Shown here: positions 50,351 to 60,060 of the stretch, one piece after another
Position numbering within the stretch: the stretch's first letter is position 1
Layout: each line of letters starts with the position of its first letter
Assembly: GCA_963711495.1 (NCBI GenBank)
Contig: CAVQEK010000003.1
Span: forward strand, 372,001-436,000
Reading direction: 5' to 3'
Source of the DNA: CAVQEK01 sp963711495
GTDB taxonomy: Bacteria; Bacteroidota; Bacteroidia; Cytophagales; Cyclobacteriaceae
DNA: 64,000 nt
Notes under the pieces: model-generated
Told to the model about the DNA's origin: nothing
What the model saw: only the letters and a program-made list of their open reading frames with translations
Database searches by the model: none
Made by a program: the position numbers and the translations under genes

Positions 50351-52315
50351 TCAATACCCGGGATTTTGCATTGCTTGCTTTTCGTCTGCATTTAAAGGTT
50401 TTCCATCTTTATAGATTCCATCAAGGAATGTTTGCGGAATCGGGCGCAGATTGTGATAATCCTGAATATTTGGAGCGGCATCAGGATTGTAAGCCCTAAC
50501 CCTGGCCACCAATGTTTTAGTCCGGCTCAAATCTTCCCACCGGAGCCATTCACCACAAAGTTCCCTGGTGCGTTCATCCAATACCAGGCACAACATTCTG
50601 TCGTATTCGCTTGAATACCCTAATTTGGCTATTACAGCTTCATCTTCTGCCGGCAAGTCCGAAGTACTGGTAATCGTCAAATCAGTGGCAACTGTTGTTT
50701 CCGGAATGTTGTTCGATTCATAATATGAATTTTCGTGCATATATGAATTGTCACTCTGAGGCTGGGAATAATCAGAAGTAGGATAGGACTCGGCACCATC
50801 CACATAGTACGAGCGGTCTTCCCCATCTTTGTATGCCCCCCGGTTACGAACTGCATTGATGTAAGGCAGCGCATCGGCATAAGAACCTGAGCCTAAAGCA
50901 GCCAAGCGTATTTTTGCTTCAGCAGCCATTAAATAGGTTTCTGCAGAACGTGCCAAAATTTCATCACGCATGCCTCTATTGTCATTGATGGATGTCCTAT
51001 CGGCTTCAAAATGCTTTGACAAAGAGGGGAACCTTGGGTTTTTCAAAAGGCCAACGTCATCTGCAGCATGCGCCACATACACGCTTGGGATGGTATTTCC
51101 CGTTTTGCTATACAAAATGTCAGGATTGTTGTTATTTATAGTATTGGCAAATCGGTTATCATCAACAGCGTTGATAATATACTCAATACCCAGATCTACT
51201 CCTGGCGTATATTCTATACCACCAAAAACACCGCCCTTGTTTACCATGTGCTTGGTCCTGAATACTTTCCAGAAACGGGAATCATTGATATGGTCAAACA
51301 CATCGTAGGTGAAATAAGTAGGCGCCAGACGGCTGTATGGGCGCATTCCCGTAAGGTCGCGTTTCATCATTGGCATATCATCGTAACGAGCCGTGTAAAC
51401 GACATGACTAAAATTGGAGGTTGCCAGGACAGGATCACGGCTAAAGGAGGCCGATAAAATTAATTCAGGCAGGAATTCATTGGGTCCGTCAGGTTGGGTA
51501 TAGTCCCAAAGCTCCTGATAATTGTCAGCCAGCGGATGGTGAGCAATTACTTCGTCGGATAAAGTCACCACTTTTTGCAGGTCATCGCTCTTTGTACTTG
51601 AGTTCCACGAATCATTAATTTCACTGGCACGTGTTAAATAGGCTTTTGCCAGGAAATGGGCGGCTGCATCCTTAGTGATTTTGTTTGGTGCTGGTCCGGT
51701 ATTGTCCAACAAGTTATAGGCCTGGGTAAAATCATCGATGACCTGTGCCAGCACTTCTTCCGGCGTAGCACGGGTAAACTCCAATTCAACGACAGTACTT
51801 GGTATCAATTTTAAAGGAACACTACCATATTGCCGTACCAATTTTAAATAGTTAAAGGCGCGCATAAAATACCCTTCGCCCAAGGCCGTTTTTTTGATCG
51901 CATCGTTTGTCGATTCGATATTGGTTGCCGACTCTATTAACTGGTTGGTCAATCCAATACCAATATAGGCATTGTCCCACGGTTCCTGGGCTGTGGTCCT
52001 GATGGTTGTTATTATGGAACCAAACCGGCTGTCATAATTATTCCATTGGCTATTGGTATCGTCACCGCCAACATGAAACTCGTCGGTGCCATAATTGGTG
52101 GTACCAAATTGATATTCAGAAGCCATTGGCGATGAAAAAATCCGATAATAAGCACCCACGGCCAATTCCTGAATACCTTCTTCCGTATTGTAAAATGAAA
52201 AGTCCCTTTCTGTTTCCAATTTCTCGTCCAGAATGTCTTGGGAACAGGACATTACACCAGCTATCAGTGCAAAAAGAGCGAATAGATGGGTATAGATTTT
52301 TATATGATTTTTCAT
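50351..52315 (-). CDS. susD: SusD/RagB-type glycan-binding lipoprotein
   Basis: The frame from ATG 52315 gives about 654 residues; an earlier ATG (52357) adds non-leader sequence. The leader ends VMSC (lipobox). The mature part has SusD features: ILDEKLETERDFSFYNTEEGIQEL, helix-rich TPR units, and RAFNYLKLVRQYGSVPLKL, with C-terminal WLRWEDLSRTKTLVARV and YHNLRPIPQTFLDGI. It partners SusC at the cell surface. Confidence 0.93.
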   Translation of the reverse strand: MKNHIKIYTHLFALFALIAGVMSCSQDILDEKLETERDFSFYNTEEGIQELAVGAYYRIFSSPMASEYQFGTTNYGTDEFHVGGDDTNSQWNNYDSRFGSIITTIRTTAQEPWDNAYIGIGLTNQLIESATNIESTNDAIKKTALGEGYFMRAFNYLKLVRQYGSVPLKLIPSTVVELEFTRATPEEVLAQVIDDFTQAYNLLDNTGPAPNKITKDAAAHFLAKAYLTRASEINDSWNSSTKSDDLQKVVTLSDEVIAHHPLADNYQELWDYTQPDGPNEFLPELILSASFSRDPVLATSNFSHVVYTARYDDMPMMKRDLTGMRPYSRLAPTYFTYDVFDHINDSRFWKVFRTKHMVNKGGVFGGIEYTPGVDLGIEYIINAVDDNRFANTINNNNPDILYSKTGNTIPSVYVAHAADDVGLLKNPRFPSLSKHFEADRTSINDNRGMRDEILARSAETYLMAAEAKIRLAALGSGSYADALPYINAVRNRGAYKDGEDRSYYVDGAESYPTSDYSQPQSDNSYMHENSYYESNNIPETTVATDLTITSTSDLPAEDEAVIAKLGYSSEYDRMLCLVLDERTRELCGEWLRWEDLSRTKTLVARVRAYNPDAAPNIQDYHNLRPIPQTFLDGIYKDGKPLNADEKQAMQNPGY

Positions 52316-52343
52316 AAACTTTAATTTTTTGATTTGACAGTTA

Positions 52344-55300
52344 TTAGAATTGCGCACTGAGCCCCATTACAAAACCTCTGTTTGAAGCATGATCTCTTAC
52401 ATCCATGTCAAGCCAAGGAATGTTGTTGAAAACAAAACCAGGGTTTGATGCCTGTACATAAAACCGCAATTTGGAAATCCCAAGTTTACTGGTAACTTGA
52501 TCAGGTATGCTATAACCCAAAGAAATATTTCGAATCTTTAAGAAAGAGCCGTTTTTATAGCCCAGCGATTGATAATATTGATCACCGTAGCCAGCAGAAT
52601 AGATTGGTTTCTGATAATCGGAGTTTGGGTTTTCGGGAGTCCAATAATTCACCTCTCTTTGATTATAGCGTCCAACTTCGCCTTCACCTCCGGTATCATA
52701 AATATAATCCATACGGCCATATAAAAATATTGATAGCTCAAAGCTCTTGTAGTCAAAGGTATTAACTAAGCCAACAATAAATTTAGGAATCGTACTACCG
52801 ATGATCATACGGTCGTTGTTCGCATCAATTTTATAATCACCGTTCTGGTCAACCGGTCTCACATTACCTGCAGTAAATGTATGGCCATTGGCATTGAATT
52901 TTGCCATTTCGTCGGCATCAGATTCCTGCCAGATTCCGGCAGCCTGATAGTCATAGTTTACACTTTGGGACTGGCCGATAAACCATCCATTATCCAAATC
53001 GTCTTCTTTACCATTAGCCAAAGAAACAATTTTGTTATTTTGGTATGAACCGTTAAAGGTTGTTGACCATTCAAAGTCATGGGTAATTATGTTTATCGTG
53101 TTTAAGGTCAAATCAACACCATTGGATTTAGTTTCTCCGATGTTGGCATAGGTGTTATAAAAACCTGTAACAGTAGGAATTGATTTTTGAAGTAATAAGT
53201 CATTGGTATGGGAAGTGTAAACATCTAAACTTCCATAAATTCTTGATTTAAATACTGAGAAATCCAGACCAATGTTATACTGTGTGGTTCTTTCCCATCC
53301 CAAATCTTGATTGGCCATGGTTGAAACATTTTGTTGACCGGCTGTAGATGTGGCACCAAATGGATAAAACAAGGCATCCAACCGCCCTTTCGTAGAATAT
53401 GGGTCAATGGCGGCGTTACCGGTTACCCCAACACCCAAACGTAATTTTAATTGGTTTACCCAGCTTACATCGCTCAAAAAGGCTTCCTGGTCCATGCGCC
53501 ATCCAATCGCAGCACTTGGGAAAAATGACCATTTATGCCCCTCTGCTAATTGGGATGCCCCATCGTAACGTCCTGAAACAGTTAACAGGTATTTATCTGT
53601 AAAGCTGTAATTTAAACGCGCCATATACGATAATAATGCTTGTTTGGTGATTCCCGAACTCCAACTTTTCAATGAACTAACAGCACCCAGAGCATTCCAT
53701 TTTTGGCTTGAAAATGGAATATTATCGGCTGACATTAAACTGGATTCTGTTTCAAACTGCGTTTGACTCTGCAGCAAAGTCAAACCAAACGTGTGTTTGT
53801 CAAAGGTCCTGTCATAGTACAGCAGGTTGTCAAGTGTGTAAGAAAAGCGTTGTCTTTTATCTAAAGAAGCATAGGCAGAGCCGTTTCTGATTACGGATTT
53901 ACCATCAATATAGATACCATCGCGCCAGGTTTCGATATCCGGGCCAAAATTGGTACGAAATCTTATTCCTTTCAACACTGGTGACATTTCCCCAAAATCC
54001 AGCTGGCCATAAAAACTACCAAAAGCACGCAAGCTAACCCGTTGGTCTTGCGAATATTTATCTTCATCAATAATGGTCTTAACGGCAATGTCGCCACCAG
54101 GATATTCGATCCGGTTGCCATCGGCATCATACGGTAGCGCATATTGAAAAATGGTCCGGGCACTTTCATACAACCCACTTCTAACCGATACCCCAACATT
54201 ACCCGCAGTAGACTGGCCAAATTCCTGGATACTATATGAACTGTTAAGGCTTCCACCGAATGAGAACCATTTTGCTGGTGTAATATCTACATTTACATTC
54301 GCACTATAACGTTTATAGCCTTGCCCTTTTACCACCCCTTTATTATCAGTATATCCAAAAGAGCCGTATGCTTTCATTTTGTCTGTACCCCCACTTGCAC
54401 TCAGCGTATTTTGTGTGGTGATACCCGTGCGGGTTATAAATTTGGTCCAATCTGTACTGGTTAATTTTGACCCATCCCAGGTACCGCCGGCCCAGCCTTT
54501 TTCTATATTGGCCCAAGCTACGTCATCACCGGTAAAAATTAATGCATCGTTTGCTTCTGTTGGCTCATCACCTCTCGGGTAAACTCCCGGGGACAGAGGA
54601 TCGTAATGTTTTGCCCAACGACGGTATTCAACATAATCGCCTGCATTAAACAATGGCGCATATTCATGGATCTTCTCTATAGTCACTGAGGTATCAAAAT
54701 TCAGCGTAAACTTTCCGGCCTTCCCCTTTTTGGTGGTAATCAAAACAACACCGTTCGCGCCACGTGAACCATAAATAGCGGTGGCCGATGCATCTTTTAA
54801 AATATCAATAGACTCAATGTCGTTTGGGTTCAGGTTGTCAATTCCGCCAAGCGTCACTTTGTTTGATGGAACACCTTCTGAATCGTTACTTCCGCTTACA
54901 CCGATAGTTCCGGTTACTAAAGGAATACCATCAACCACATAAAGCGGAGAGTTTGATGCAGTGAGCGAACGTAAGCCGCGAATGGTGATATCCCCAACCG
55001 TTCCGGGACGTTCATTTGAAGTTACATCAACCCCGGCTGCCCTTCCCTGCATCGCTTCAACAGCATTGTTCACCGGGCGTGAAGTCAATTCTTCCGAACT
55101 TACACTTGTAATGGCACCTGTTACATCCGACTTCTTTTGCACACCATAACCAATTACAACAATTTCATTTAGAGCCTGAATATCCGGCGTTAAAGAAATG
55201 TCAATTACGTTCCGCTCACCTACTGTCACTTCTTCACGAATAAACCCTACCGAACTGAAGACAAGAACTGTCTCAGCAGAAGGCACATCAATCTTATAAT

Positions 55301-55817
55301 CTCCATTAACATCGGTTACAGTACCTTGCGTTGTTCCTTTGACGATCACATTCACCCCGGGAAGCCCCTCGTTATCTTCAGACGAGATAACCTTACCAGT
55401 CACAGTAATGGTTTGAATAACCACTTCAATGGCTTTATCTTTTTGCTCTGTGTCTTTTATATTAACATTGATGAGATCATTGACCTGTCTGAATTTTAAA
55501 TTGGATACTTTAGATATTTCGAGAAGCAAATCGGCTACCGTAGCTCTCTTTTTGTTGAAATTGATCCTAACTTCCTGATTCAAGTCGACCTTATCATAAG
55601 CGAACTTGAACGAAGTGTTGCGTTCAATAATTAGAAATGCATCGTGGAGACGGACATCATTCAATTTTACATTCCATAATACTTTCCGGATGCTTTCAAT
55701 CTTTTGTGCATGAATTTCTCCTGCCATGATTGCAGTGTAGAAGATAATTTGCAGGAGCGCTCCATAAAAGGAAAATTTGAGCGTCATGAGCAATAGCTTT
55801 AGTAGTTTACTTTTCAT
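52344..55817 (-). CDS. susC: SusC/RagA TonB-dependent outer-membrane transporter with STN domain
   Basis: The 1,157-residue protein has a leader, an STN domain (about residues 45-115, KLNDVRLHDAFLIIERNTSFKFAY), a carboxypeptidase-D regulatory-like domain (TITVTGKVISSEDNEGLPGVNV), the plug (IEVVIGYGVQKKSDVTGAITSVSSEEL and ESIDILKDASATAIYGSRGANGVVLITTKKGK), and a long barrel ending FVMGLSAQF. The STN domain suggests signalling to the FecR protein upstream. Confidence 0.95.
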   Translation of the reverse strand: MKSKLLKLLLMTLKFSFYGALLQIIFYTAIMAGEIHAQKIESIRKVLWNVKLNDVRLHDAFLIIERNTSFKFAYDKVDLNQEVRINFNKKRATVADLLLEISKVSNLKFRQVNDLINVNIKDTEQKDKAIEVVIQTITVTGKVISSEDNEGLPGVNVIVKGTTQGTVTDVNGDYKIDVPSAETVLVFSSVGFIREEVTVGERNVIDISLTPDIQALNEIVVIGYGVQKKSDVTGAITSVSSEELTSRPVNNAVEAMQGRAAGVDVTSNERPGTVGDITIRGLRSLTASNSPLYVVDGIPLVTGTIGVSGSNDSEGVPSNKVTLGGIDNLNPNDIESIDILKDASATAIYGSRGANGVVLITTKKGKAGKFTLNFDTSVTIEKIHEYAPLFNAGDYVEYRRWAKHYDPLSPGVYPRGDEPTEANDALIFTGDDVAWANIEKGWAGGTWDGSKLTSTDWTKFITRTGITTQNTLSASGGTDKMKAYGSFGYTDNKGVVKGQGYKRYSANVNVDITPAKWFSFGGSLNSSYSIQEFGQSTAGNVGVSVRSGLYESARTIFQYALPYDADGNRIEYPGGDIAVKTIIDEDKYSQDQRVSLRAFGSFYGQLDFGEMSPVLKGIRFRTNFGPDIETWRDGIYIDGKSVIRNGSAYASLDKRQRFSYTLDNLLYYDRTFDKHTFGLTLLQSQTQFETESSLMSADNIPFSSQKWNALGAVSSLKSWSSGITKQALLSYMARLNYSFTDKYLLTVSGRYDGASQLAEGHKWSFFPSAAIGWRMDQEAFLSDVSWVNQLKLRLGVGVTGNAAIDPYSTKGRLDALFYPFGATSTAGQQNVSTMANQDLGWERTTQYNIGLDFSVFKSRIYGSLDVYTSHTNDLLLQKSIPTVTGFYNTYANIGETKSNGVDLTLNTINIITHDFEWSTTFNGSYQNNKIVSLANGKEDDLDNGWFIGQSQSVNYDYQAAGIWQESDADEMAKFNANGHTFTAGNVRPVDQNGDYKIDANNDRMIIGSTIPKFIVGLVNTFDYKSFELSIFLYGRMDYIYDTGGEGEVGRYNQREVNYWTPENPNSDYQKPIYSAGYGDQYYQSLGYKNGSFLKIRNISLGYSIPDQVTSKLGISKLRFYVQASNPGFVFNNIPWLDMDVRDHASNRGFVMGLSAQF

Positions 55818-55847
55818 AAGTTTGAGTAGTTTAAATTAATACATTAT

Positions 55848-55892
55848 AAAAGGCAGGTGCGGAAAAGTTTCAAGGCGTTTCGCCCTGCTTTT
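55848..55892 (-). terminator. Hairpin between FecR and SusC genes (possible attenuator)
   Basis: An imperfect stem (AAAAGGCAGGTGCG paired with CGCCCTGCTTTT) is followed on the minus strand by TTTTAT. It may partially terminate transcription between fecR and susC. Confidence 0.4.
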
Positions 55893-55953
55893 TACTTTTA
55901 TTGTTGGATTTTCTGTCTTAATTACAATTTGTTTAGCTTAATTTTCATAGTGG

Positions 55954-56979
55954 TTAATTTTTAAAGTGAATAATAATTTTATTATCAGGTTGAATAGTAT
56001 ATTTAAAGTCTTTGGTAAAAGACATACTTTGCAAAACTTCCTTTAAGTAAAAATTCCTGAATGTTGCCGTATAATTCCATGGCTTATTTTTATAGTTCTC
56101 AACCACAAAATCAACTCCGTACCACCGACTTAGCTTACTCAAAACTTCATGGAAGGAAGCATTTTCAAAATACAACACTCCTTCGCGCCAATTAAATGCC
56201 TCATCAGGTTTCACTAAGGCCTGAACATAAGTTTGGTCCTTTAAGTTATAATCAATGCCATTTCCAGGTTCAAGAATCACCTGATCCACTGTGTGATTGT
56301 TTTTCCTCATCTTAACTAAAACACGTCCATATTCCAATGCCACGGATACATTATCATCAGAATGATATGATCGGACTGAAAACGCAGTACCCAAAGCAAT
56401 AATTTCCAATCCGTCCAATTCAACTATAAATGGTCGTAAAGGGTCCTTTTCCACTTCAAAATATGCCTCTCCTTCAAGGGATACTAGCCGCATGGTATCC
56501 GAAAAAAATTCGGAATATGTAATCTTGGATTCTCCATTGAGCCATGCCACACTACCATCCGGAAGAAATGTTTTTAATTTTTGTCCCCGCATCGCTGCTT
56601 TGTCAACCAGATTTGTTGTTAAAATTCTTTCAGGCTCCTGATTATACAATGCATGCCATACCCCTAGACCAATAACTACAATGATAACTATCGATGCCGC
56701 ACGTACATAGGGAGGTAACCTAAACCACACTGATGATGACAGTGATTTGGATTTTGATACTGAAAAATGGATTTTGTCGGAGATTTCATCATAGACCTGA
56801 TCGGGATTAGTGTTCTTGAATTCAACCTTGGTTTCTGTCCAAACCGATTTGTGAAATTGAAATAATTGACGATTTCCGGGTGAATCAGATATCCATGCCA
56901 GCAGAATCTTATCTTCTTCGTGACTATTTTCGCCACTTAAGTGTTTTATAATTAATTTTTCCGCTTGATATTCATTCAT
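55954..56979 (-). CDS. FecR-family anti-sigma factor
   Basis: The 341-residue protein has an N-terminal sigma-binding part (MNEYQAEKLIIKHLSGENSHEEDKILLAWI), one membrane span (AASIVIIVVIGLGVWHAL, about residues 94-111), and a periplasmic FecR domain (GQKLKTFLPDGSVAWLNGESKITYSE, GEAYFEVEKDPLRPFIVELDGLEIIALGTAFSV) with a C-terminal STN-interacting DUF4974 part (FHEVLSKLSRWYGVDFVVEN). It should pass the transport signal from SusC's STN to the ECF sigma factor. Confidence 0.94.
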   Translation of the reverse strand: MNEYQAEKLIIKHLSGENSHEEDKILLAWISDSPGNRQLFQFHKSVWTETKVEFKNTNPDQVYDEISDKIHFSVSKSKSLSSSVWFRLPPYVRAASIVIIVVIGLGVWHALYNQEPERILTTNLVDKAAMRGQKLKTFLPDGSVAWLNGESKITYSEFFSDTMRLVSLEGEAYFEVEKDPLRPFIVELDGLEIIALGTAFSVRSYHSDDNVSVALEYGRVLVKMRKNNHTVDQVILEPGNGIDYNLKDQTYVQALVKPDEAFNWREGVLYFENASFHEVLSKLSRWYGVDFVVENYKNKPWNYTATFRNFYLKEVLQSMSFTKDFKYTIQPDNKIIIHFKN

Positions 56980-57180
56980 CTGGTAAACGATTTTGAATAG
57001 TACAACCCCATAAATTTAAAATACCCTATTTCGAAAAATAAAAATTGAGAATTCAACATGAAAAATGAATGATTCTGGGTCCTTAAAAAAAGGGGAAAAT
57101 AGTTTTAGGTGGCATGTGTTTTAAGCCATTTGAGATTTCAATGCCATAAATCCTCCAATATCCCAATATGATCAAATGAT

Positions 57181-57792
57181 TTAAAGGAAGAACATAAATC
57201 CCTTTTTTTTGTGATAATCATAAACCGCAAAATCTTCATCTTTAATATAAGGATATATTTCCTTGCGTATAGTCAACATAGCTTTCGAAACCTGTGCTTC
57301 TACTGCTTTTATGCTGATATCCAAAATTTCGGCTACTTCTTTGTATTTCAAACCATCATCCTTAACCATTTCAAAAATCAACTTGCATCTTGGAGGCAAA
57401 CTATTAATAATATGTAAAATTTTTTCTCTGAGTTCCTTGTTAAGTAAGTCCCCGGCAGGATCAATGCAGGCCTGCTTTAGTACCACTTCCTCTGAGTTCA
57501 GTGAAATGAAATCATTTCTTTTAGTGTCTCTTATATAATTAATGCATTTGTATTTCACCGAAGACAACAAATAGGCATCCAGCTTGCTTATGGAAATCAA
57601 TTTCTTTCTATTATTCCAAACACCAGTGAATACAATAGACATAATCTCTTCTGAGGCATGTATAGACTCCAAATAATACTGCGCCAATCTAAACAAGCGT
57701 ACATAATAAAGGTCAAAAAACTCCTTAAATGCACGCTCATCATCATGCAATGAGATCTTCGCAACTAACTTATTGATAACATCTATTTCCAC
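57181..57792 (-). CDS. ECF RNA polymerase sigma-70 factor
   Basis: The 203-residue protein has region 2 (FKEFFDLYYVRLFRLAQYYLESIHASEEIMSIVFTGVW) and region 4 (INSLPPRCKLIFEMVKDDGLKYKEVAEILDISIKAVEAQVSKAM). It starts the PUL regulatory set, followed by FecR. It would activate susCD and perhaps the enzyme genes. Confidence 0.93.
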   Translation of the reverse strand: MEIDVINKLVAKISLHDDERAFKEFFDLYYVRLFRLAQYYLESIHASEEIMSIVFTGVWNNRKKLISISKLDAYLLSSVKYKCINYIRDTKRNDFISLNSEEVVLKQACIDPAGDLLNKELREKILHIINSLPPRCKLIFEMVKDDGLKYKEVAEILDISIKAVEAQVSKAMLTIRKEIYPYIKDEDFAVYDYHKKKGFMFFL

Positions 57793-58602
57793 CGCAATAC
57801 TCTATTGAATGCATTAAGATATACTGTCCAATTCTTAAAAATACAAAACCCGCAATTAATTTCTTAAAGAATTGACAAAGACTCCAGCGTAAACACATTT
57901 ATTGAGAAGTACTTTTTATTTAAATGCAGCCTTGAAGTGTCTTTACTGTTGGATTTCTCTTCGCAACGTGATCTTCCTTTTAGTCGCAAAGATATTTTCG
58001 AAATCATGTCAAAGTTGTGGTGAAACTATATTCTGCTCTTCGAGGGACATATCCTCATCAAATATTAAATTTGGCATTCAATGCAGATGATTTTCAATAG
58101 ACCAGTAATTTCCGATTGCTTAACTGATCCATTTTGCAATAGTCCAAAATATTTGATCTGGGATAGTTATAAAACTGCGATAAGTGTATTGGAACAGAAA
58201 AATGCGTCTAATTTTCGGAATTATCCCCATAAAATTTTATCAACCAACTTTTATGTAATTACTCCAAATTGAAAAACCACCATTTAATCAACGCTGTTAA
58301 GCCAATAAATCACATAGAAAGACACTGATTTTAAGGTGTTGTTTGCCCTGGAATCAAATAGTAGCGACCATTCCTAATTATCTGGAATACATGACAAGAA
58401 AAGTTACTGTGAATTGCGGGATTAATGAACAATTTAAAGGACAATATGTAATTTCAGCAATTACTATTTTTAATTTCGATTTCCTCAATCTGGAATAACC
58501 ATAGCTTAACACTGCGTCTTTTAATATGTAATATGGCAGCATTTACACCTTTTCCATGGATAGCAAGAAATAAATAAATTATTTGAAAGCACTAAAAATG
58601 AA
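57793..58602. other. Long intergenic region upstream of the sigma factor
   Basis: About 810 bp with scattered short plus-strand frames (57902-58090, 58081-58272) that show no family and no leader. It may carry decayed sequence. No tandem-GTAAC site is present. Confidence 0.35.
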
Positions 58603-58635
58603 AAAACCCTCTAAACGTTAAATTTAGAGGGTTTT
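58603..58635 (-). terminator. Terminator of the tRNA unit
   Basis: A perfect 13-bp stem (AAAACCCTCTAAA and its complement) with a 7-nt loop. The minus strand then has TTTTTTCATTTTT. It lies 25 bp beyond the tRNA-Pro 3' end. Confidence 0.85.
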
Positions 58636-58659
58636 GTTTCCAACTGATGTGTATTCAGT

Positions 58660-58733
58660 CGGGGTGGCAGGATTCGAACCTGCGACCCCCTGCTCCCAAA
58701 GCAGGTGCGCTAACCGGACTGCGCTACACCCCG
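58660..58733 (-). tRNA. tRNA-Pro (UGG)
   Basis: The 74-nt minus-strand RNA folds as a cloverleaf: acceptor CGGGGTG/CACCCCG, D arm with GTCCGGTTAGC, anticodon arm CCTGC-TTTGGGA-GCAGG (anticodon TGG), T arm GCAGG-TTCGAAT-CCTGC. CCA is not encoded. It follows tRNA-Ser (58743-58832) and precedes a terminator, so both are probably one transcript. Confidence 0.95.
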
Positions 58734-58742
58734 TGTTTTATT

Positions 58743-58832
58743 TGGCGGAGAGACCGGGATTCGAACCCGGGGTACCCTTACAGGTACGGCAGTTTAGCAA
58801 ACTGCTGGTTTCAGCCACTCACCCATCTCTCC
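58743..58832 (-). tRNA. tRNA-Ser (GCU), with encoded CCA
   Basis: The minus-strand RNA has acceptor GGAGAGA/TCTCTCC, anticodon arm GCAGT-TTGCTAA-ACTGC (anticodon GCT), a long variable arm (GTACCTGTAAGGGTAC) as expected for Ser, and T arm CCGGG-TTCGAAT-CCCGG. After the discriminator G, CCA is encoded (58743-58745), unlike the neighbouring tRNA-Pro. Confidence 0.95.
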
Positions 58833-59013
58833 TGATCGATGCCTTGCCAAAATGAGTTGCAAATATAGTACAAGGTTCGAATTATGAAAAAATTACCTGT
58901 CAAAAAATAATTACTATTAAAAGTTGAACCGTTTTGACATCCGTGCTAATGGTTATTTACAATTTAACATATATTAACACACAATTTCAAAATCGAATTT
59001 TGGCTTATTTTGC

Positions 59014-59039
59014 GGTTGTTTTAAATTTGCCCACCTTTG
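59014..59039 (+). promoter_or_regulatory. Possible Bacteroidota-type promoter of the BatB-like gene
   Basis: A TTG-containing segment (59014-59018) and CCACCTTTG (59031-59039) have roughly the layout of a Bacteroidota -33/-7 pair. They lie about 50 bp before the BatB-like ATG. Confidence 0.35.
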
Positions 59040-59091
59040 AACACCAATTTAAATTTACATTCGTTGTACACCAGAAAACCGAAATTAATCA

Positions 59092-60060
59092 ATGACATGG
59101 TATAAATCGCTTTCTTTCACAGAAATTGCTTTTCTGGCTGTCTTTATCATTTTTTATCTTCTTTACCTCTATCGCGTTTTCATCATTGGCAAGATCCTGA
59201 AGGCAAATTTCCGTTCAGTTTTGTATAAACTCGTACTGCGTAGCCTCTATTTTATTTTGTTTATTATTGCCTTGCTCGGACCTTCATTCGGAGATACTTC
59301 CAGGGAAGTGAAAGCTGTTGGAAAAGACATTATGATTTGCATCGATCTTTCCGAATCGATGGATGCTACCGATGTACAGCCCTCGCGATTGGAAAAAGTA
59401 AAGTTTGAACTAAAAAATATCGTCAGCGCTTTTAATTCGGATCGAATCGGTCTGATAATCTTTTCCTCGGAAGCTTTTATGCAGTGTCCGCTCACCTATG
59501 ATCAAAGTGCCCTGAATATTTTCATACAAACTTTGAGTACGAAATTAGTTCCCAGTGGCGGGACTGATTTTGGTCCCCCGCTCAAAATGGCACTTGAAAA
59601 ACTGAGTGGTGAAGAATCAACGGTAACACAACAAAAATCTAAAATTATCATTTTATTAAGTGATGGGGAAGATTTCGGTGAAAATACCAATGAGGTTGCC
59701 TCACAAATTGAGGAGAATGGCATCAAGCTTTTTACGCTCGGTGTGGGAACTGATAAGGGAAGCAAAATAAAAACCCCATACGGATTTAAAACCGATAGAT
59801 ATGGAAAAGAAGTCATTACACGTTTAAATAGTGATGACCTGAAAAGTCTCGCCATTAAAACAGGTGGTAAGTATTTTGAAATAAACAATAAAAACAGTGA
59901 TGTTGAAAGACTCATCAATTCTATCAATAAAATAGAAGGAGAATTAAGAGATACCAGAAAAATTGATGTTTCAGCCAATAAATATTATTATTTCATCGCC
60001 CTGGCATTGATCTTACTGGCCATCGATGTCTTATTCAGCACAAAAACGGTTAGCATATGA
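59092..60060 (+). CDS. BatB-like VWA-domain membrane protein
   Basis: The 322-residue protein has two N-terminal membrane spans (about residues 10-30 and 48-63), a VWA domain with MIDAS motif DLSESMD (about residues 85-91), GGTDFGPPL and LLSDGEDFGE, and a final span near the C-terminus (YYFIALALILLAIDVLF). BatB proteins belong to aerotolerance-type operons. Its stop overlaps the BatC-like start by 4 bp. Confidence 0.9.
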   Translation: MTWYKSLSFTEIAFLAVFIIFYLLYLYRVFIIGKILKANFRSVLYKLVLRSLYFILFIIALLGPSFGDTSREVKAVGKDIMICIDLSESMDATDVQPSRLEKVKFELKNIVSAFNSDRIGLIIFSSEAFMQCPLTYDQSALNIFIQTLSTKLVPSGGTDFGPPLKMALEKLSGEESTVTQQKSKIIILLSDGEDFGENTNEVASQIEENGIKLFTLGVGTDKGSKIKTPYGFKTDRYGKEVITRLNSDDLKSLAIKTGGKYFEINNKNSDVERLINSINKIEGELRDTRKIDVSANKYYYFIALALILLAIDVLFSTKTVSI

